Shown: piece by piece, positions 45,461-54,043 of the stretch
Numbering within the stretch: position 1 is the stretch's first letter
Layout of the letters: every line of letters begins with the position of its first letter
Source of the DNA: Sphingomonas taxi
GTDB lineage: Bacteria; Pseudomonadota; Alphaproteobacteria; Sphingomonadales; Sphingomonadaceae
Direction of reading: 5' to 3'
DNA length: 64,000 nt
Assembly (NCBI GenBank): GCA_003243195.1
Contig: QFQI01000002.1
Span: forward strand, 62,001-126,000
Notes under the pieces: model-generated
Seen by the model: only the letters and a program-made list of their open reading frames with translations
Database searches by the model: none
What the model was told of the DNA's origin: nothing
Program-made: the position numbers and the translations under genes

Positions 45461-45634
45461 GGTCGCGAGTGTAGGGTGCCCCGCCAGCCCCGGCAACACG
45501 GCATGCGAAACTCTTCGCCGCGCGCGGCGGCGCAACCCTCCACGATCGTGCCACGTTCTGGCCGCGATGCGGGTGTAGCCACCCCCTTTTCACGCGCCCG
45601 TTCGCGGCGGCAAGTTTGTTCGAGGTGTGGTTTC

Positions 45635-46498
45635 ATGACCCTTCCCTCCGTGGCCGATCGGCCGATGTGGCAGGACCAGCCTGCGCCGGCGCAACGGCCG
45701 CGCGCGTCCGGCGTGTCGGATGTCGACGTGATGGGCGACACGCCCGCACCGGGCGCGGCGATGCGCGCCGAACCGGGCCGCCCGCTGGCGATCCGGCTGG
45801 GCAAGCACCTGCGCGGCGTGTTCGACCGGCTGATCGCGGGATCGTCGCTGGTGTCGAACGCGCCGGTGCTGGACGTGCGCGACTTCGCGTGGACCGCGCT
45901 GTTGCGCGACCATTGGGAAGCGATCCGTGCCGAGGCGCGCGACGTGGCGATGGTCGGCCATGCCGCGCCCAGCCTGGCGACGATCTCCCCCGATCATCGC
46001 GCGATCGCGCAGGTCGACAAGTGGCGCTCGTTCTTCCTGTGGGGCTATGGCTATCCGATCGACGACAATCTGGCGCGCTGCCCGCGCACCCGGGAGGTGA
46101 TCGAGCGGATTCCGGGGCTGAATTCGGCGTTCTTCTCGATCCTGGCGCCGGGCACGCACATTCCGGAGCATCGCGGCGTGTCCAAGGGGCTCATCACCTG
46201 CCACCTGGGGCTGATCGTGCCGCGTGACGGCGACGTGCGGATGCGCGTCCACGACCGCATCGTCCGCTGGGCGGAGGGCGAGACGCTGGTGTTCGACGAT
46301 ACCTATCGCCACGAGGTGTGGAACGACACGCAGGGCACGCGCGTGGTGCTGCTGATCCAGTTCGAACGCCCGCTGCGCCACCCCGGCAAATGGTTCGCCG
46401 ACCTCTTCCTGGGCGCGGTGAAGCGGTCCCCCTTCGTCCAGGAGGCGCGCACGAACGTGGCGAAATGGAATGCGGCGGTGAAGCTGCTGGACGGGTGA
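45635..46498 (+). CDS. Aspartyl/asparaginyl beta-hydroxylase family protein
   Basis: A 287-residue Fe(II)/2-oxoglutarate dioxygenase of the Asp_Arg_Hydrox family. The double-stranded beta-helix signatures are present: GTHIPEHRGVSKGLITCHLG (first iron His), FDDTYRHEVWNDTQGTRVVL (second His and the oxoglutarate Arg). FERPLRHPGKWFADLFL at the end resembles lipid A or membrane-lipid hydroxylases (LpxO-like) as much as protein hydroxylases. About 70 low-complexity residues precede the domain. The target is uncertain. Confidence 0.85.
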   Translation: MTLPSVADRPMWQDQPAPAQRPRASGVSDVDVMGDTPAPGAAMRAEPGRPLAIRLGKHLRGVFDRLIAGSSLVSNAPVLDVRDFAWTALLRDHWEAIRAEARDVAMVGHAAPSLATISPDHRAIAQVDKWRSFFLWGYGYPIDDNLARCPRTREVIERIPGLNSAFFSILAPGTHIPEHRGVSKGLITCHLGLIVPRDGDVRMRVHDRIVRWAEGETLVFDDTYRHEVWNDTQGTRVVLLIQFERPLRHPGKWFADLFLGAVKRSPFVQEARTNVAKWNAAVKLLDG

Positions 46499-46586
46499 GG
46501 ACGACAGCCTGCGCTTCACGCGTCGAAACGATCCCTTTCGCCGCTCCGCGCTTGATCCGCCCGCCCGCACGCGCCACATCGCGCGG

Positions 46587-47159
46587 ATGCTGATCGAAAC
46601 CGAAGCCACGCCCAACCCGGCCACGCTCAAGTTCCTGCCGGGCCGCACCGTCATGGACGCCGGCACGCGCGATTTCGCGACGCCGGAGGAAGCGGAGGCG
46701 AGTCCGCTGGCCGATGCGCTGTTCGCGCTGGGCGACGTGACCGGCGTGTTCTTCGGGCGCGATTTCGTGTCGGTGACCGCCGCACCGGGCGCGGAATGGC
46801 GCGACCTGAAGCCCGACGTGCTGGCGATCCTGATGGACCATTTCACCGCGCAGATGCCGCTGTTCCGCACCGGCGGCGCGGGCTTCAGCGTGCCGGCCGA
46901 GGACGAGCCCTTCGCCGACGACCCCGCCGACGCGGACATCGTGGCGCAGATCAAGGACCTGATCGAGACGCGCGTCCGCCCCGCGGTGGCCAACGACGGC
47001 GGTGACATCGTCTATCGCGGCTTCGACAAGGGCAAGGTGTTCCTGCACATGCAGGGCGCGTGCGCCGGCTGCCCCTCCTCCAGCGCGACACTGAAGAACG
47101 GTATCGAGCAGTTGCTGCGCTACTACGTGCCCGAAGTGACCGAGGTGCGCGCGGTCTGA
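46587..47159 (+). CDS. NifU-family Fe-S scaffold (NfuA-like)
   Basis: A 190-residue iron-sulfur carrier. An N-terminal Nfu_N domain (MLIETEATPNPATLKFLPGR) is followed by the C-terminal NifU domain with the cluster motif CAGCPSSSATLKNGIEQLL near residue 150. It delivers Fe-S clusters to targets such as MiaB and aconitase. MiaB, a two-cluster enzyme, is encoded about 4 kb away. No Shine-Dalgarno is obvious. Confidence 0.92.
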   Translation: MLIETEATPNPATLKFLPGRTVMDAGTRDFATPEEAEASPLADALFALGDVTGVFFGRDFVSVTAAPGAEWRDLKPDVLAILMDHFTAQMPLFRTGGAGFSVPAEDEPFADDPADADIVAQIKDLIETRVRPAVANDGGDIVYRGFDKGKVFLHMQGACAGCPSSSATLKNGIEQLLRYYVPEVTEVRAV

Positions 47160-47192
47160 TCCGCCCGCTCCCTCCCCCGACCCGGAGATCCC

Positions 47193-47786
47193 ATGGCCAC
47201 CCCTATCGACGATGCCGCGCTCGACCGGCTGTTCCGCACCGCGCGCACCTTCAACCATTATACGGACGAGCCGGTCGGCGAGGATCGGCTGCGCGCGATC
47301 TGGGACCTGATGAAGATGGGGCCGACGTCGGCCAACCAACTGCCCGCGCGGCTGGTGTGGTGCGTGTCGGACGAGGCAAAGGCGAAGCTGGCCGCCGCCT
47401 GCTCCGACACCAACCGCAACAAGGTGCTGGCCGCGCCGGTCAGCGTCGTGATCGGCATGGACGTGGAATTCCACGAGCATCTGCCCGAATTGTTCCCGCA
47501 CACCGACGCCAAGAGCTGGTTCGATGGCCAGCGCGAGTTGCGCGAGGCGTCGGCGTTCCGCAACTCCTCGTTGCAGGGTGGCTATTTCATCCTCGCCGCC
47601 CGCGCGCTGGGGCTGGATACCGGCCCGATGTCCGGTTTCGATGCCGGCGCGGTCGATGCCGCGTTCTTCGCCGACACGCCCGGCGTGCGCACGAACTTCA
47701 TTGCGACGCTCGGCTATGGCGACCCCGCCACGCTGCATCCGCGCAGCCCGCGTCCGCCGTTCGAGACGTTCAACCGCATCGCATGA
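47193..47786 (+). CDS. RutE/HadB-like nitroreductase (malonic semialdehyde reductase)
   Basis: A 197-residue FMN nitroreductase of the RutE type: LFRTARTFNHYTDEPVGEDR, LMKMGPTSANQLPARLVWC, SSLQGGYFILAARALGLDTG, PMSGFD and TNFIATLGYGDP. RutE reduces malonic semialdehyde to 3-hydroxypropionate, but without other rut genes nearby the specific substrate here is open. CCGGAG is a plausible ribosome-binding site before the ATG. It heads the run to tsaB with an 10-base gap. Confidence 0.88.
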   Translation: MATPIDDAALDRLFRTARTFNHYTDEPVGEDRLRAIWDLMKMGPTSANQLPARLVWCVSDEAKAKLAAACSDTNRNKVLAAPVSVVIGMDVEFHEHLPELFPHTDAKSWFDGQRELREASAFRNSSLQGGYFILAARALGLDTGPMSGFDAGAVDAAFFADTPGVRTNFIATLGYGDPATLHPRSPRPPFETFNRIA

Positions 47787-47796
47787 CGGCCCGGGC

Positions 47797-48447
47797 ATGA
47801 GCGTTGACGGCGGCGCCCGCACGCTGGTGATCGACACCGCGACCGCCGCCTGTTCGGTGGCGCTGTTCGACGGCGACCGGCTGGTGGCGCGCGCGCACGA
47901 CGTGGTCGGACGCGGCCATGCCGAGCGGCTGGTCCCGATGATCGCCGCGCTGCCCGACGGCGGACGCGCCGCGCACATCCTGGTCGACGTCGGCCCCGGC
48001 AGCTTCACCGGCATCCGCGTCGGCATCGCCGCGGCGCGCGCACTGGGGCTGGGATGGCGCGCGCGCGTCGCGGGCTATGGCGCGCTGGCGCTGGTCGCGG
48101 CGGCGGCGCTGGCGGACGATGGCGAAGCGGACGCGCTTGCAGTGGTGATGGAAGGCGGGCACGGTGAGGTCTTCATGCAAGATTTCGTCGCGCCCTTCGC
48201 CGCGCTGGATGCGCCGCGCTCGCTGACCCCGGCCGCCGCGCTGGCGGCGCTGGACGGGCGGCGTGCGATCGGCACGGGCACGCGCTGGCTGGCGGCGCTG
48301 GACGCGCGGATCGCGGTGAGCGAGGCGCTGCCGGACGCCGCGCGCGCGCTGCTGCTGCCGCCGGCCGCACGCGCCCTGCCGCCCGCTCCCTTCTACGGCC
48401 GCGCCCCGGATGCGAAGCCGCCCGCGGCGCCGACGCCCGCCGCATGA
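47797..48447 (+). CDS. tsaB: tRNA threonylcarbamoyladenosine complex component TsaB
   Basis: A 216-residue ASKHA-fold protein that supports TsaD in transferring the threonylcarbamoyl group to tRNA A37. It has LVIDTATAACSVALFDGD at the N-terminus, GRGHAERLVPMI and the diagnostic GPGSFTGIRVGIAAARALGL. It is followed by rimI with an ATGA overlap, a common arrangement. The Sua5-type enzyme supplying its substrate is at 9.3-10.3 kb. Confidence 0.92.
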   Translation: MSVDGGARTLVIDTATAACSVALFDGDRLVARAHDVVGRGHAERLVPMIAALPDGGRAAHILVDVGPGSFTGIRVGIAAARALGLGWRARVAGYGALALVAAAALADDGEADALAVVMEGGHGEVFMQDFVAPFAALDAPRSLTPAAALAALDGRRAIGTGTRWLAALDARIAVSEALPDAARALLLPPAARALPPAPFYGRAPDAKPPAAPTPAA

Positions 48448-48938
48448 GCACGCGCGTCCGCCTGATCGAGCTGGTGGAGGGCGGGGCCGTCGACGCCGAC
48501 GAGGTGGATCGCATCATGGCCGCCGCGTTTGATCCGCGCTTCGGCGAGGCGTGGACGCGCAGCCAGTGCATCGGCATCCTCGCCATGCCCGGCGTGTGGC
48601 TGACGCTGGCGCGTGTCGACGACCGCACCGTCGGCTTCGCGCTGGTGCGCGCGATCATGGACGAGGCGGAACTGCTGCTGATCGCGGTCGATCCGGCGGC
48701 ACGGCGCGCGGGCGTCGGCGCGGCGCTGCTGCGCAGCGTGGTGGCGGCGTGCCAGGGGCGCGGCGTGGCGCGGCTGCATCTGGAGGTTCGCGCGAACAAC
48801 CCGGCGGTGTCGCTGTACGCCGCACACGGCTTCCGGCGCGCGGGCGTGCGGCGCGCCTATTACCGCAGCCGTGGCGGCGACACGTTCGACGCGCACACCT
48901 ATGCGCGCGACCTGAGAGATCCGCTGGAGACGCGCTGA
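48444..48938 (+). CDS. rimI: GNAT acetyltransferase, RimI-like
   Basis: A 164-residue GNAT protein. The acetyl-CoA pyrophosphate loop is AARRAGVGAALL (near residue 88), preceded by LLLIAVDP and followed by LHLEVRANNPAVSLYAAHGF, typical of RimI. The E. coli enzyme acetylates the N-terminus of ribosomal protein S18; broader N-terminal alanine acetylation is possible. Translationally coupled to tsaB through ATGA. Confidence 0.88.
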   Translation: MSTRVRLIELVEGGAVDADEVDRIMAAAFDPRFGEAWTRSQCIGILAMPGVWLTLARVDDRTVGFALVRAIMDEAELLLIAVDPAARRAGVGAALLRSVVAACQGRGVARLHLEVRANNPAVSLYAAHGFRRAGVRRAYYRSRGGDTFDAHTYARDLRDPLETR

Positions 48939-49030
48939 ACGCGCATTTGCGGGTGGCCGCCCGCTCGTCCGACCCCGACCCTGCCGGGCGCTTTCGCACG
49001 CACCCCGACGTCGCGAGCGACCGGCGCGAC

Positions 49031-49070
49031 GCTTTTCGCACTTTTGCGAGTCGGTAGCGCTTTTCGCAAC
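49031..49070 (+). promoter_or_regulatory. Cluster of TCGCA/TGCGA repeats upstream of fur
   Basis: GCTTTTCGCA occurs twice (49031 and 49059, 28 bp apart), and TCGCA-CTTT-TGCGA is an inverted repeat between them. TTGCGA and TCGCAA words recur. The cluster ends 25 bases before the fur start and may be an autoregulatory Fur/Mur site. Confidence 0.4.
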
Positions 49071-49095
49071 AAGCCCGGTGCACTACATTGCCGGC

Positions 49096-49515
49096 ATGCC
49101 TCGCAAGATCGATCTCGAAACGCTGTGCCACGAAAAGGGCCTGCGCATCACTGAGCAGCGTCGCGTCATCGCGCGCGTCCTGTCCGAGGCGGAGGACCAT
49201 CCCGACGTCGAGAAGGTCTATGCCCGCGCGTCGTCGATCGACCCGGGGATCTCGATCGCGACCGTGTACCGCACGGTGCGGCTGTTCGAGGAGGCCGGGA
49301 TCCTCGATCGCCACGATTTCGGCGACGGCCGCGCGCGCTACGAACCGTCGCCCGAGGCGCACCACGATCACCTGATCGACGTCGAGACGGGCAAAGTGAT
49401 CGAGTTCGTCGATCCGGAGCTGGAATTGCTGCAAAAGGCGATTGCCGAGCGGCTGGGCTTCCGGCTGGTCGACCACCGGATGGAATTGTACGGCGTCGCG
49501 CTGCGCAAGGACTGA
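49096..49515 (+). CDS. fur: Fur family transcriptional regulator
   Basis: A 139-residue metalloregulator. The winged helix is at 1-80 (GLRITEQRRVIARVL, DPGISIATVYRTVRLFEEAG). The dimer/metal domain begins FGDGRARYEPSPEAHHDHLI, with the HHDHL metal-site motif. It lacks the CxxC zinc motifs of PerR/Zur, as usual for alphaproteobacterial Fur/Mur, so iron or manganese sensing are both possible. The ATG at 49096 is preferred over an upstream in-frame GTG. Neighbours rimI and plsC-like are probably separate units. Confidence 0.9.
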   Translation: MPRKIDLETLCHEKGLRITEQRRVIARVLSEAEDHPDVEKVYARASSIDPGISIATVYRTVRLFEEAGILDRHDFGDGRARYEPSPEAHHDHLIDVETGKVIEFVDPELELLQKAIAERLGFRLVDHRMELYGVALRKD

Positions 49516-49609
49516 GCGGCTGTCGGAGAATGCGCAGCGAGCGCATGAGGCGGCACCGCCTCGCCTCCCGCCTTCGCACGCGTTTCCAGCCGGACACCGG
49601 GCGCGCGCG

Positions 49610-50323
49610 GTGCCGCTGAACGCCCGGGCGGTGGCGCGGCTGGCGGCGCTGCTCGCCGCGCTGGCGGTCGGGCTGCTGCTGCACGGAACATGGCGGCTGA
49701 TGCGCGCGCCGTCGCCATGGCCGCCGCGCTTCCTGGGCTGGGTGGCGCGGATCGTCGGCGCGCGGGTGCGGGTGATCGGCACGCCGCGCACCCGCCACGT
49801 CGTGCTGCTGGCCAACCACCTGAGCTGGATCGACATCCCGCTGCTCGCCGGGGCGAGCGGCACCGCCTTCGTCGCCAAGGCTGAACTTCGCGCCGCCCCG
49901 CTGGTCGGCTGGCTGTGCACGCTGAACCGCACGCTGTTCGTGCGGCGTGGCGACCGGCTGGGGATCGAAGCGCAGGTGGATGCGTTGCGCGCCGCGCTCG
50001 GCGACGGCCGTCCGATCACGATCTTTCCCGAAGGCACCACCGGCGACGGCCACACGCTGCTGCCGTTCAAGGCCGGGCTGCTCGCCGCGCTCGTCCCGCC
50101 GCCGCCCGGCGTCGTCGTGCAGCCGGTGCGGATCGACTATGGCGCGGCGACCGACGAACTGGCGTGGGTCGGCGCGGAGCCGGGCGCGCGCCATGCCGCG
50201 CGCGTGCTGCGGCGGCGCGGCACGTTCGTGGCGACGCTGCGCTTCCTCGAACCGTTCATGCCGGCCGGCGACCGCAAGGCAATCGCCGCCGAGGCCCGCG
50301 CGCGAATCGCGGCGGCGGGGTGA
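49610..50323 (+). CDS. 1-acyl-glycerol-3-phosphate acyltransferase-like protein
   Basis: A 237-residue PlsC-family membrane acyltransferase. One N-terminal helix (LAALLAALAVGLLLHGTW), the catalytic NHLSWIDIP (HX4D, near residue 65), FVAKAEL, and FPEGTTGDGHTLLPFKAGLL near 140. It transfers acyl chains to lysophosphatidate or ornithine-type lipids. The GTG start follows fur by about 95 bases and lacks a good ribosome-binding site. Its stop overlaps the next gene (TGATG), so translation is coupled to the cytochrome. Confidence 0.88.
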   Translation: MPLNARAVARLAALLAALAVGLLLHGTWRLMRAPSPWPPRFLGWVARIVGARVRVIGTPRTRHVVLLANHLSWIDIPLLAGASGTAFVAKAELRAAPLVGWLCTLNRTLFVRRGDRLGIEAQVDALRAALGDGRPITIFPEGTTGDGHTLLPFKAGLLAALVPPPPGVVVQPVRIDYGAATDELAWVGAEPGARHAARVLRRRGTFVATLRFLEPFMPAGDRKAIAAEARARIAAAG

Positions 50324-50748
50324 TGGCGCGCCGGCTCCTGTTCGCCGCGATGCTGCTCGCGGGCTGTTCGCGCGACGACGGCGCGGAGCGGCGCGCGCGG
50401 CTCGGCCCGAACCCGGGCTTCGCGCAGTTCATGCAGGTCGCCGATGCCGCCGCGGGCGCGCGCCGCTTCGGCCAGTGCGCCGCCTGCCACTCGATCGCGG
50501 CCGGCGGCGCGGATCGTAACGGCCCGAACCTGCACGGCGTGTTCGGCGCCGCGATCGGCCAGAACCGCCCGCGTTTCGGCTATACCGACGCCTTGCAGGC
50601 GCAGCGTGGCATCTGGGACGCCGAACGGCTCGACGCCTGGCTGGCCGACCCGCACCGCATGGTTCCGGGCACCACGATGACCATGGCGGGCATCCGCGAC
50701 CCGCTGGCGCGTGCGGACATTATCGCGTTCCTGAAGACCCAGCGCTAG
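50323..50748 (+). CDS. Membrane-anchored cytochrome c (lipoprotein)
   Basis: 141 residues. MARRLLFAAMLLAGCSRDDG is a lipoprotein signal (lipobox LAGC). A class I cytochrome c domain follows, with haem motif CAACH near residue 48 (FGQCAACHSIAAGG), NGPNLHGVFG, and a methionine ligand in TTMTMAG. A lipid anchor is less usual than a transmembrane anchor for this cytochrome c2/c552-like class. It probably shuttles electrons between the bc1 complex and an oxidase. Coupled to the acyltransferase gene. Confidence 0.88.
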   Translation: MARRLLFAAMLLAGCSRDDGAERRARLGPNPGFAQFMQVADAAAGARRFGQCAACHSIAAGGADRNGPNLHGVFGAAIGQNRPRFGYTDALQAQRGIWDAERLDAWLADPHRMVPGTTMTMAGIRDPLARADIIAFLKTQR

Positions 50749-50824
50749 GAACCCCCGCAAAGGCCGATGGCCGGTCGCGCGCCCAAGCTGGCCTCGCGCG
50801 CGCGGTTCCGCTACAGCGCGCCGC

Positions 50825-52162
50825 ATGTCCCCCGCATCGAAGACTCCGCCGAAAACCTTCCACGTCAAGTCGTTCGGCTGCCAGATGAACGTCTATGACG
50901 GCGAACGGATGGCGGAACTGATGACGGCCGACGGGATGGTCGCGACCGACGACGCGCATGCCGCCGACCTGCTGGTGCTCAACACCTGCCACATCCGCGA
51001 GAAGGCGACCGAGAAGGTCTATTCGGACATCGGCCGCGTGCGCAAGGCGGCGCGCCTGAACGATCGGCCCGCGCCGATGATCGCGGTCGCCGGCTGCGTC
51101 GCGCAGGCCGAGGGCGAAGAGATCGTGCGCCGCGCGAAGGTGGACGTGGTGGTCGGGCCGCAGGCGTATCACAACCTGCCGCGGCTGGTGGCGCAGGCGG
51201 CCGGGGGCACCGCGGCGCTCGACACCGACATGCCGCTGGCCTCGAAGTTCGCGCACCTGCCGGCGCGGCGCAGGGTCGGCCCCGGCGCGTTCCTGACCGT
51301 GCAGGAGGGCTGCGACAAATTCTGCACCTATTGCGTGGTGCCGTACACGCGCGGCGCGGAGGTGAGCCGGCCGTTCGCCGCGATCGTGGACGAGGCGAAG
51401 GCGCTGGTCGACGCCGGCGCGCGCGAGATCACCCTGTTGGGGCAGAACGTCAACGCCTGGACCGATGGCGACGGGCGCGGGCTGCACGACCTGATCCGCG
51501 CGCTGGACCGCGTGCCCGGCCTGTCGCGGATCCGCTACACCACCAGCCACCCCAATGACATGGCACAGGGGCTGATCGACGCGCACCGCGACGTCGAGAG
51601 CCTGATGCCGTTTCTCCATCTGCCGGTGCAGGCGGGCAGCGACCGCGTGCTGCGCGCGATGAACCGCCAGCATACGCGCGACGGCTATCTGCGGCTGCTG
51701 GATCGCATCCGCGCGGCGCGGCCCGACATCGCGCTGTCGGGCGACTTCATCGTCGGCTTCCCCGGCGAGAGCGAGGCGGAGTTCCGCGACACGCTGACGC
51801 TGGTCGAGGCGGTCGGCTATGCGCAGGCGTTCTCGTTCAAATATTCGCCACGTCCCGGCACGCCCGCCGCGACGATCGGCGATCAGGTCGCGCCCGAGGT
51901 GATGGACGAGCGCCTGCAACGGCTGCAGGCGGCACTGAACCGCGATCAGGCGGCGTTCAATGCCGCGTCGGTGGGGCGGACGTGCCGCGTGCTGGTGGAA
52001 CGGCGCGGCAAGCTGGACGGGCAGTGGCTCGGCAAGTCGCCATGGCTGCAATCGGTGCATGTCGTCGGGCCGCACGCGATCGGCGACCTGATCGACGTGA
52101 CGCTCGTGCAGTCCGGGCCGCTGTCGCTGACCGGCGTCGTGGCGGAGCGGCGCGCGGCCTGA
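50825..52162 (+). CDS. miaB: tRNA-2-methylthio-N6-dimethylallyladenosine synthase
   Basis: Radical-SAM methylthiotransferase acting on i6A37 of tRNA, 445 residues. The N-terminal UPF0004 domain cysteines are in SFGCQMNVYD, LNTCHIREKATEKVYSDIG and VAGCVAQAEG. The radical-SAM CxxxCxxC is in GCDKFCTYCVVPYTRG (near residue 160). A TRAM domain closes the protein. It heads the classical miaB-phoH-ybeY-corC neighbourhood. A 200-base gap separates it from phoH, in which I see no gene. Confidence 0.95.
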   Translation: MSPASKTPPKTFHVKSFGCQMNVYDGERMAELMTADGMVATDDAHAADLLVLNTCHIREKATEKVYSDIGRVRKAARLNDRPAPMIAVAGCVAQAEGEEIVRRAKVDVVVGPQAYHNLPRLVAQAAGGTAALDTDMPLASKFAHLPARRRVGPGAFLTVQEGCDKFCTYCVVPYTRGAEVSRPFAAIVDEAKALVDAGAREITLLGQNVNAWTDGDGRGLHDLIRALDRVPGLSRIRYTTSHPNDMAQGLIDAHRDVESLMPFLHLPVQAGSDRVLRAMNRQHTRDGYLRLLDRIRAARPDIALSGDFIVGFPGESEAEFRDTLTLVEAVGYAQAFSFKYSPRPGTPAATIGDQVAPEVMDERLQRLQAALNRDQAAFNAASVGRTCRVLVERRGKLDGQWLGKSPWLQSVHVVGPHAIGDLIDVTLVQSGPLSLTGVVAERRAA

Positions 52163-52361
52163 GAGTCCGTCCGGCACTCCCGAGCAGGCACATCTTCCAG
52201 ACAGACGCTGACGTTCGTCGGCGCGGGCGCGCCGATTTCGGCTTTCCGTCGCGGCCCTCACCTGTCACATTCCCCACGATGCCATTGCGCCGTCACGCCT
52301 CGCGCCTATCTCGCCTGAGCGACGGTTCGCGCCGCGTGTCGACCACCGCCCAAGGAGCCGC

Positions 52362-53360
52362 ATGAGCCGCAAACCCGTCCCCGCCCAGGCGGGCGAGCGT
52401 TCCCGCGTGGAGGTCGTGTTCGATCGACCGCAATTGCTGAGCCGCCTGTTCGGCCAGTACGACCAGCATCTGGTGGCGCTGGAGAACCGGCTGGGCGTGT
52501 ACATCACCGCGCGCGGTAATCGCGTCGGGCTGGAGGGCACCGCCGAGCAGGTGGCGCTGGCCCGCGACGTGCTGAACGATCTGTACCAGCGCATCCAGCG
52601 CGGCGAGGAGGTCGACACCGGGCTGGTCGACGCGGCGATCGCGATGGCGGCGGAGCCGGTGCTGCACGGCATCATCCGCGCCGATGCCGGCCCCGCGCCA
52701 TCGGTGATGATCCGCACGCGCAAGAAGACCATCGTCCCGCGCACCGCCGCGCAGGCGCATTACATGCGCGAGCTGACCACGCACGACATGATCTTCGCGT
52801 TGGGACCGGCGGGCACCGGCAAGACCTATATCGCGGTGGCGCAGGCGGTGGCGCAGCTGATCGCGGGCAGCGTGCAGCGGCTGATCCTGTCGCGCCCGGC
52901 GGTGGAGGCCGGCGAGCGGCTCGGCTTCCTGCCCGGCGACATGAAGGAGAAGGTCGACCCCTATCTGCGCCCGCTGTACGACGCGCTGTACGACTGCCTG
53001 CCCGCCGAACAGGTCGAGCGGCGCATCGCCAGCGGCGAGATCGAGATCGCGCCGATCGCGTTCATGCGCGGGCGGACGCTGGCCGACGCGTTCGTGATCC
53101 TGGACGAAGCGCAGAACACCACGCCGGCGCAGATGAAGATGTTCCTGACGCGCTTCGGCCAGAACAGCCGCATGGTGATCTGCGGTGACCCGCGGCAGAC
53201 CGACCTGCCCGGCGGCGTCGCGGCGAGCGGGCTGGCCGACGCGACGATGCGGCTGGAGGGCGTGGAGGGCATCTCGCTGTGCCGTTTCACCGCGGCCGAC
53301 GTGGTGCGCCATCCGATCGTCGGCCGGATCGTGGAAGCGTATGAGGGCGTGAACGGTTGA
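52362..53360 (+). CDS. phoH: PhoH-like ATPase
   Basis: A 332-residue PhoH/YbeZ protein. An N-terminal KH-like region (VEVVFDRPQLLSRLFGQYD, ARGNRVGLEGTAEQV) precedes an SF1-type ATPase with Walker A GPAGTGKTYIAVAQ (near residue 148) and Walker B FVILDEAQNTTPAQMK. YbeZ works with YbeY in 16S rRNA maturation and RNA quality control. Here it is cut off from ybeY by a terminator-like hairpin and the vapBC pair. Confidence 0.94.
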   Translation: MSRKPVPAQAGERSRVEVVFDRPQLLSRLFGQYDQHLVALENRLGVYITARGNRVGLEGTAEQVALARDVLNDLYQRIQRGEEVDTGLVDAAIAMAAEPVLHGIIRADAGPAPSVMIRTRKKTIVPRTAAQAHYMRELTTHDMIFALGPAGTGKTYIAVAQAVAQLIAGSVQRLILSRPAVEAGERLGFLPGDMKEKVDPYLRPLYDALYDCLPAEQVERRIASGEIEIAPIAFMRGRTLADAFVILDEAQNTTPAQMKMFLTRFGQNSRMVICGDPRQTDLPGGVAASGLADATMRLEGVEGISLCRFTAADVVRHPIVGRIVEAYEGVNG

Positions 53361-53363
53361 CGT

Positions 53364-53402
53364 GCCGGGATATCCCTCCCGGCTTTTTGGATATACCGGA
53401 GG
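53364..53402 (+). terminator. Terminator overlapping an inverted repeat at the phoH-vapB junction
   Basis: GCCGGG (53364) and CCCGGC (53378) with an 8-base loop are followed by TTTTT, an intrinsic terminator right after phoH. The same DNA forms a longer alternative inverted repeat: CCGGGATATCC (53365) with GGATATACCGG (53389), 10 of 11 pairs, whose right arm touches the GGAGG of vapB. GGATAT words 21 bp apart could also bind the VapBC repressor. Confidence 0.7.
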
Positions 53403-53407
53403 CTGGC

Positions 53408-53647
53408 ATGGCGTCGCTCTACATCAAGGATCAGGAGGTGAATGCGCTGGCGGAGGAGCTCGCACAGCGTCGCGTCATCACGAAGACAGCCGCGGTCAAA
53501 CTGGCGCTGCAGCACGAGCTCGCCGCAGTGGACCGTCGCTACACACGCGAGAAGATGCTCGACCTTTGGGAGCGGCATCCCTTGCAAGCGCCGGTCGGCC
53601 CGATCGCGGACAAGGCATTTTTTGATGATCTATCGGGCGGGTTGTGA
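53408..53647 (+). CDS. vapB: VapB-type antitoxin
   Basis: 79 residues. MASLYIKDQEVNALAEELAQ is the ribbon-helix-helix-like start of Rv0623/PSK-type VapB antitoxins. A toxin-wrapping tail (MLDLWERHPLQAPVGPIADK) follows. GGAGG lies five bases before the ATG. An earlier in-frame start (53357) would read through the terminator and is unlikely. Its stop overlaps the vapC GTG (GTGA). Placed inside the phoH-ybeY interval. Confidence 0.85.
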   Translation: MASLYIKDQEVNALAEELAQRRVITKTAAVKLALQHELAAVDRRYTREKMLDLWERHPLQAPVGPIADKAFFDDLSGGL

Positions 53648-54042
53648 GCTGGTTCGTGGATGCTTCGGTCATCGTCGCGCTGTCGGTGCGCGAAGCCGAC
53701 TGGGAACATCATGCCGCGCGGATGGACGAGGAGCCGATCCGCTACTCGTCCGCGATCTCGCCGTGGGAGAGCGTAGCGGAGACGCGATTGCGACTCGGCG
53801 TTTCGGCTGCCCGCGCGCGCATGATCATCGACCGGGTCGCCGATACCAACGGCTTTACGCGGGTGCCGATCGGGCCGGAGGAGGCGCAGGCTGCGCTCAC
53901 CGCCTTCGAGCGATACGGCAAGGGCGCCGGGCACCGCGCGCCACTCAACATGGGTGATTGCTTCGCCTATGCCTGCGCGATGACGAACGGCGCACGGCTG
54001 CTCTACAAGGGCGACGATTTTTCCCATACGGATTTGGCCTGA
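53644..54042 (+). CDS. vapC: VapC-type PIN-domain toxin
   Basis: A 132-residue PIN ribonuclease. The acidic catalytic residues are present: Asp in WFVDASVIVAL (residue 6), Glu in SPWESVAETRLR (near 42), Asp in NMGDCFAYACA (near 103) and Asp in LLYKGDDFSHTDL (near 124). VapC toxins cleave tRNA or rRNA. The GTG start overlaps vapB. The ybeY ATG begins one base after the vapC stop, so the toxin and an rRNA-processing nuclease share one mRNA. Confidence 0.9.
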   Translation: MSWFVDASVIVALSVREADWEHHAARMDEEPIRYSSAISPWESVAETRLRLGVSAARARMIIDRVADTNGFTRVPIGPEEAQAALTAFERYGKGAGHRAPLNMGDCFAYACAMTNGARLLYKGDDFSHTDLA

Positions 54043-54043
54043 C

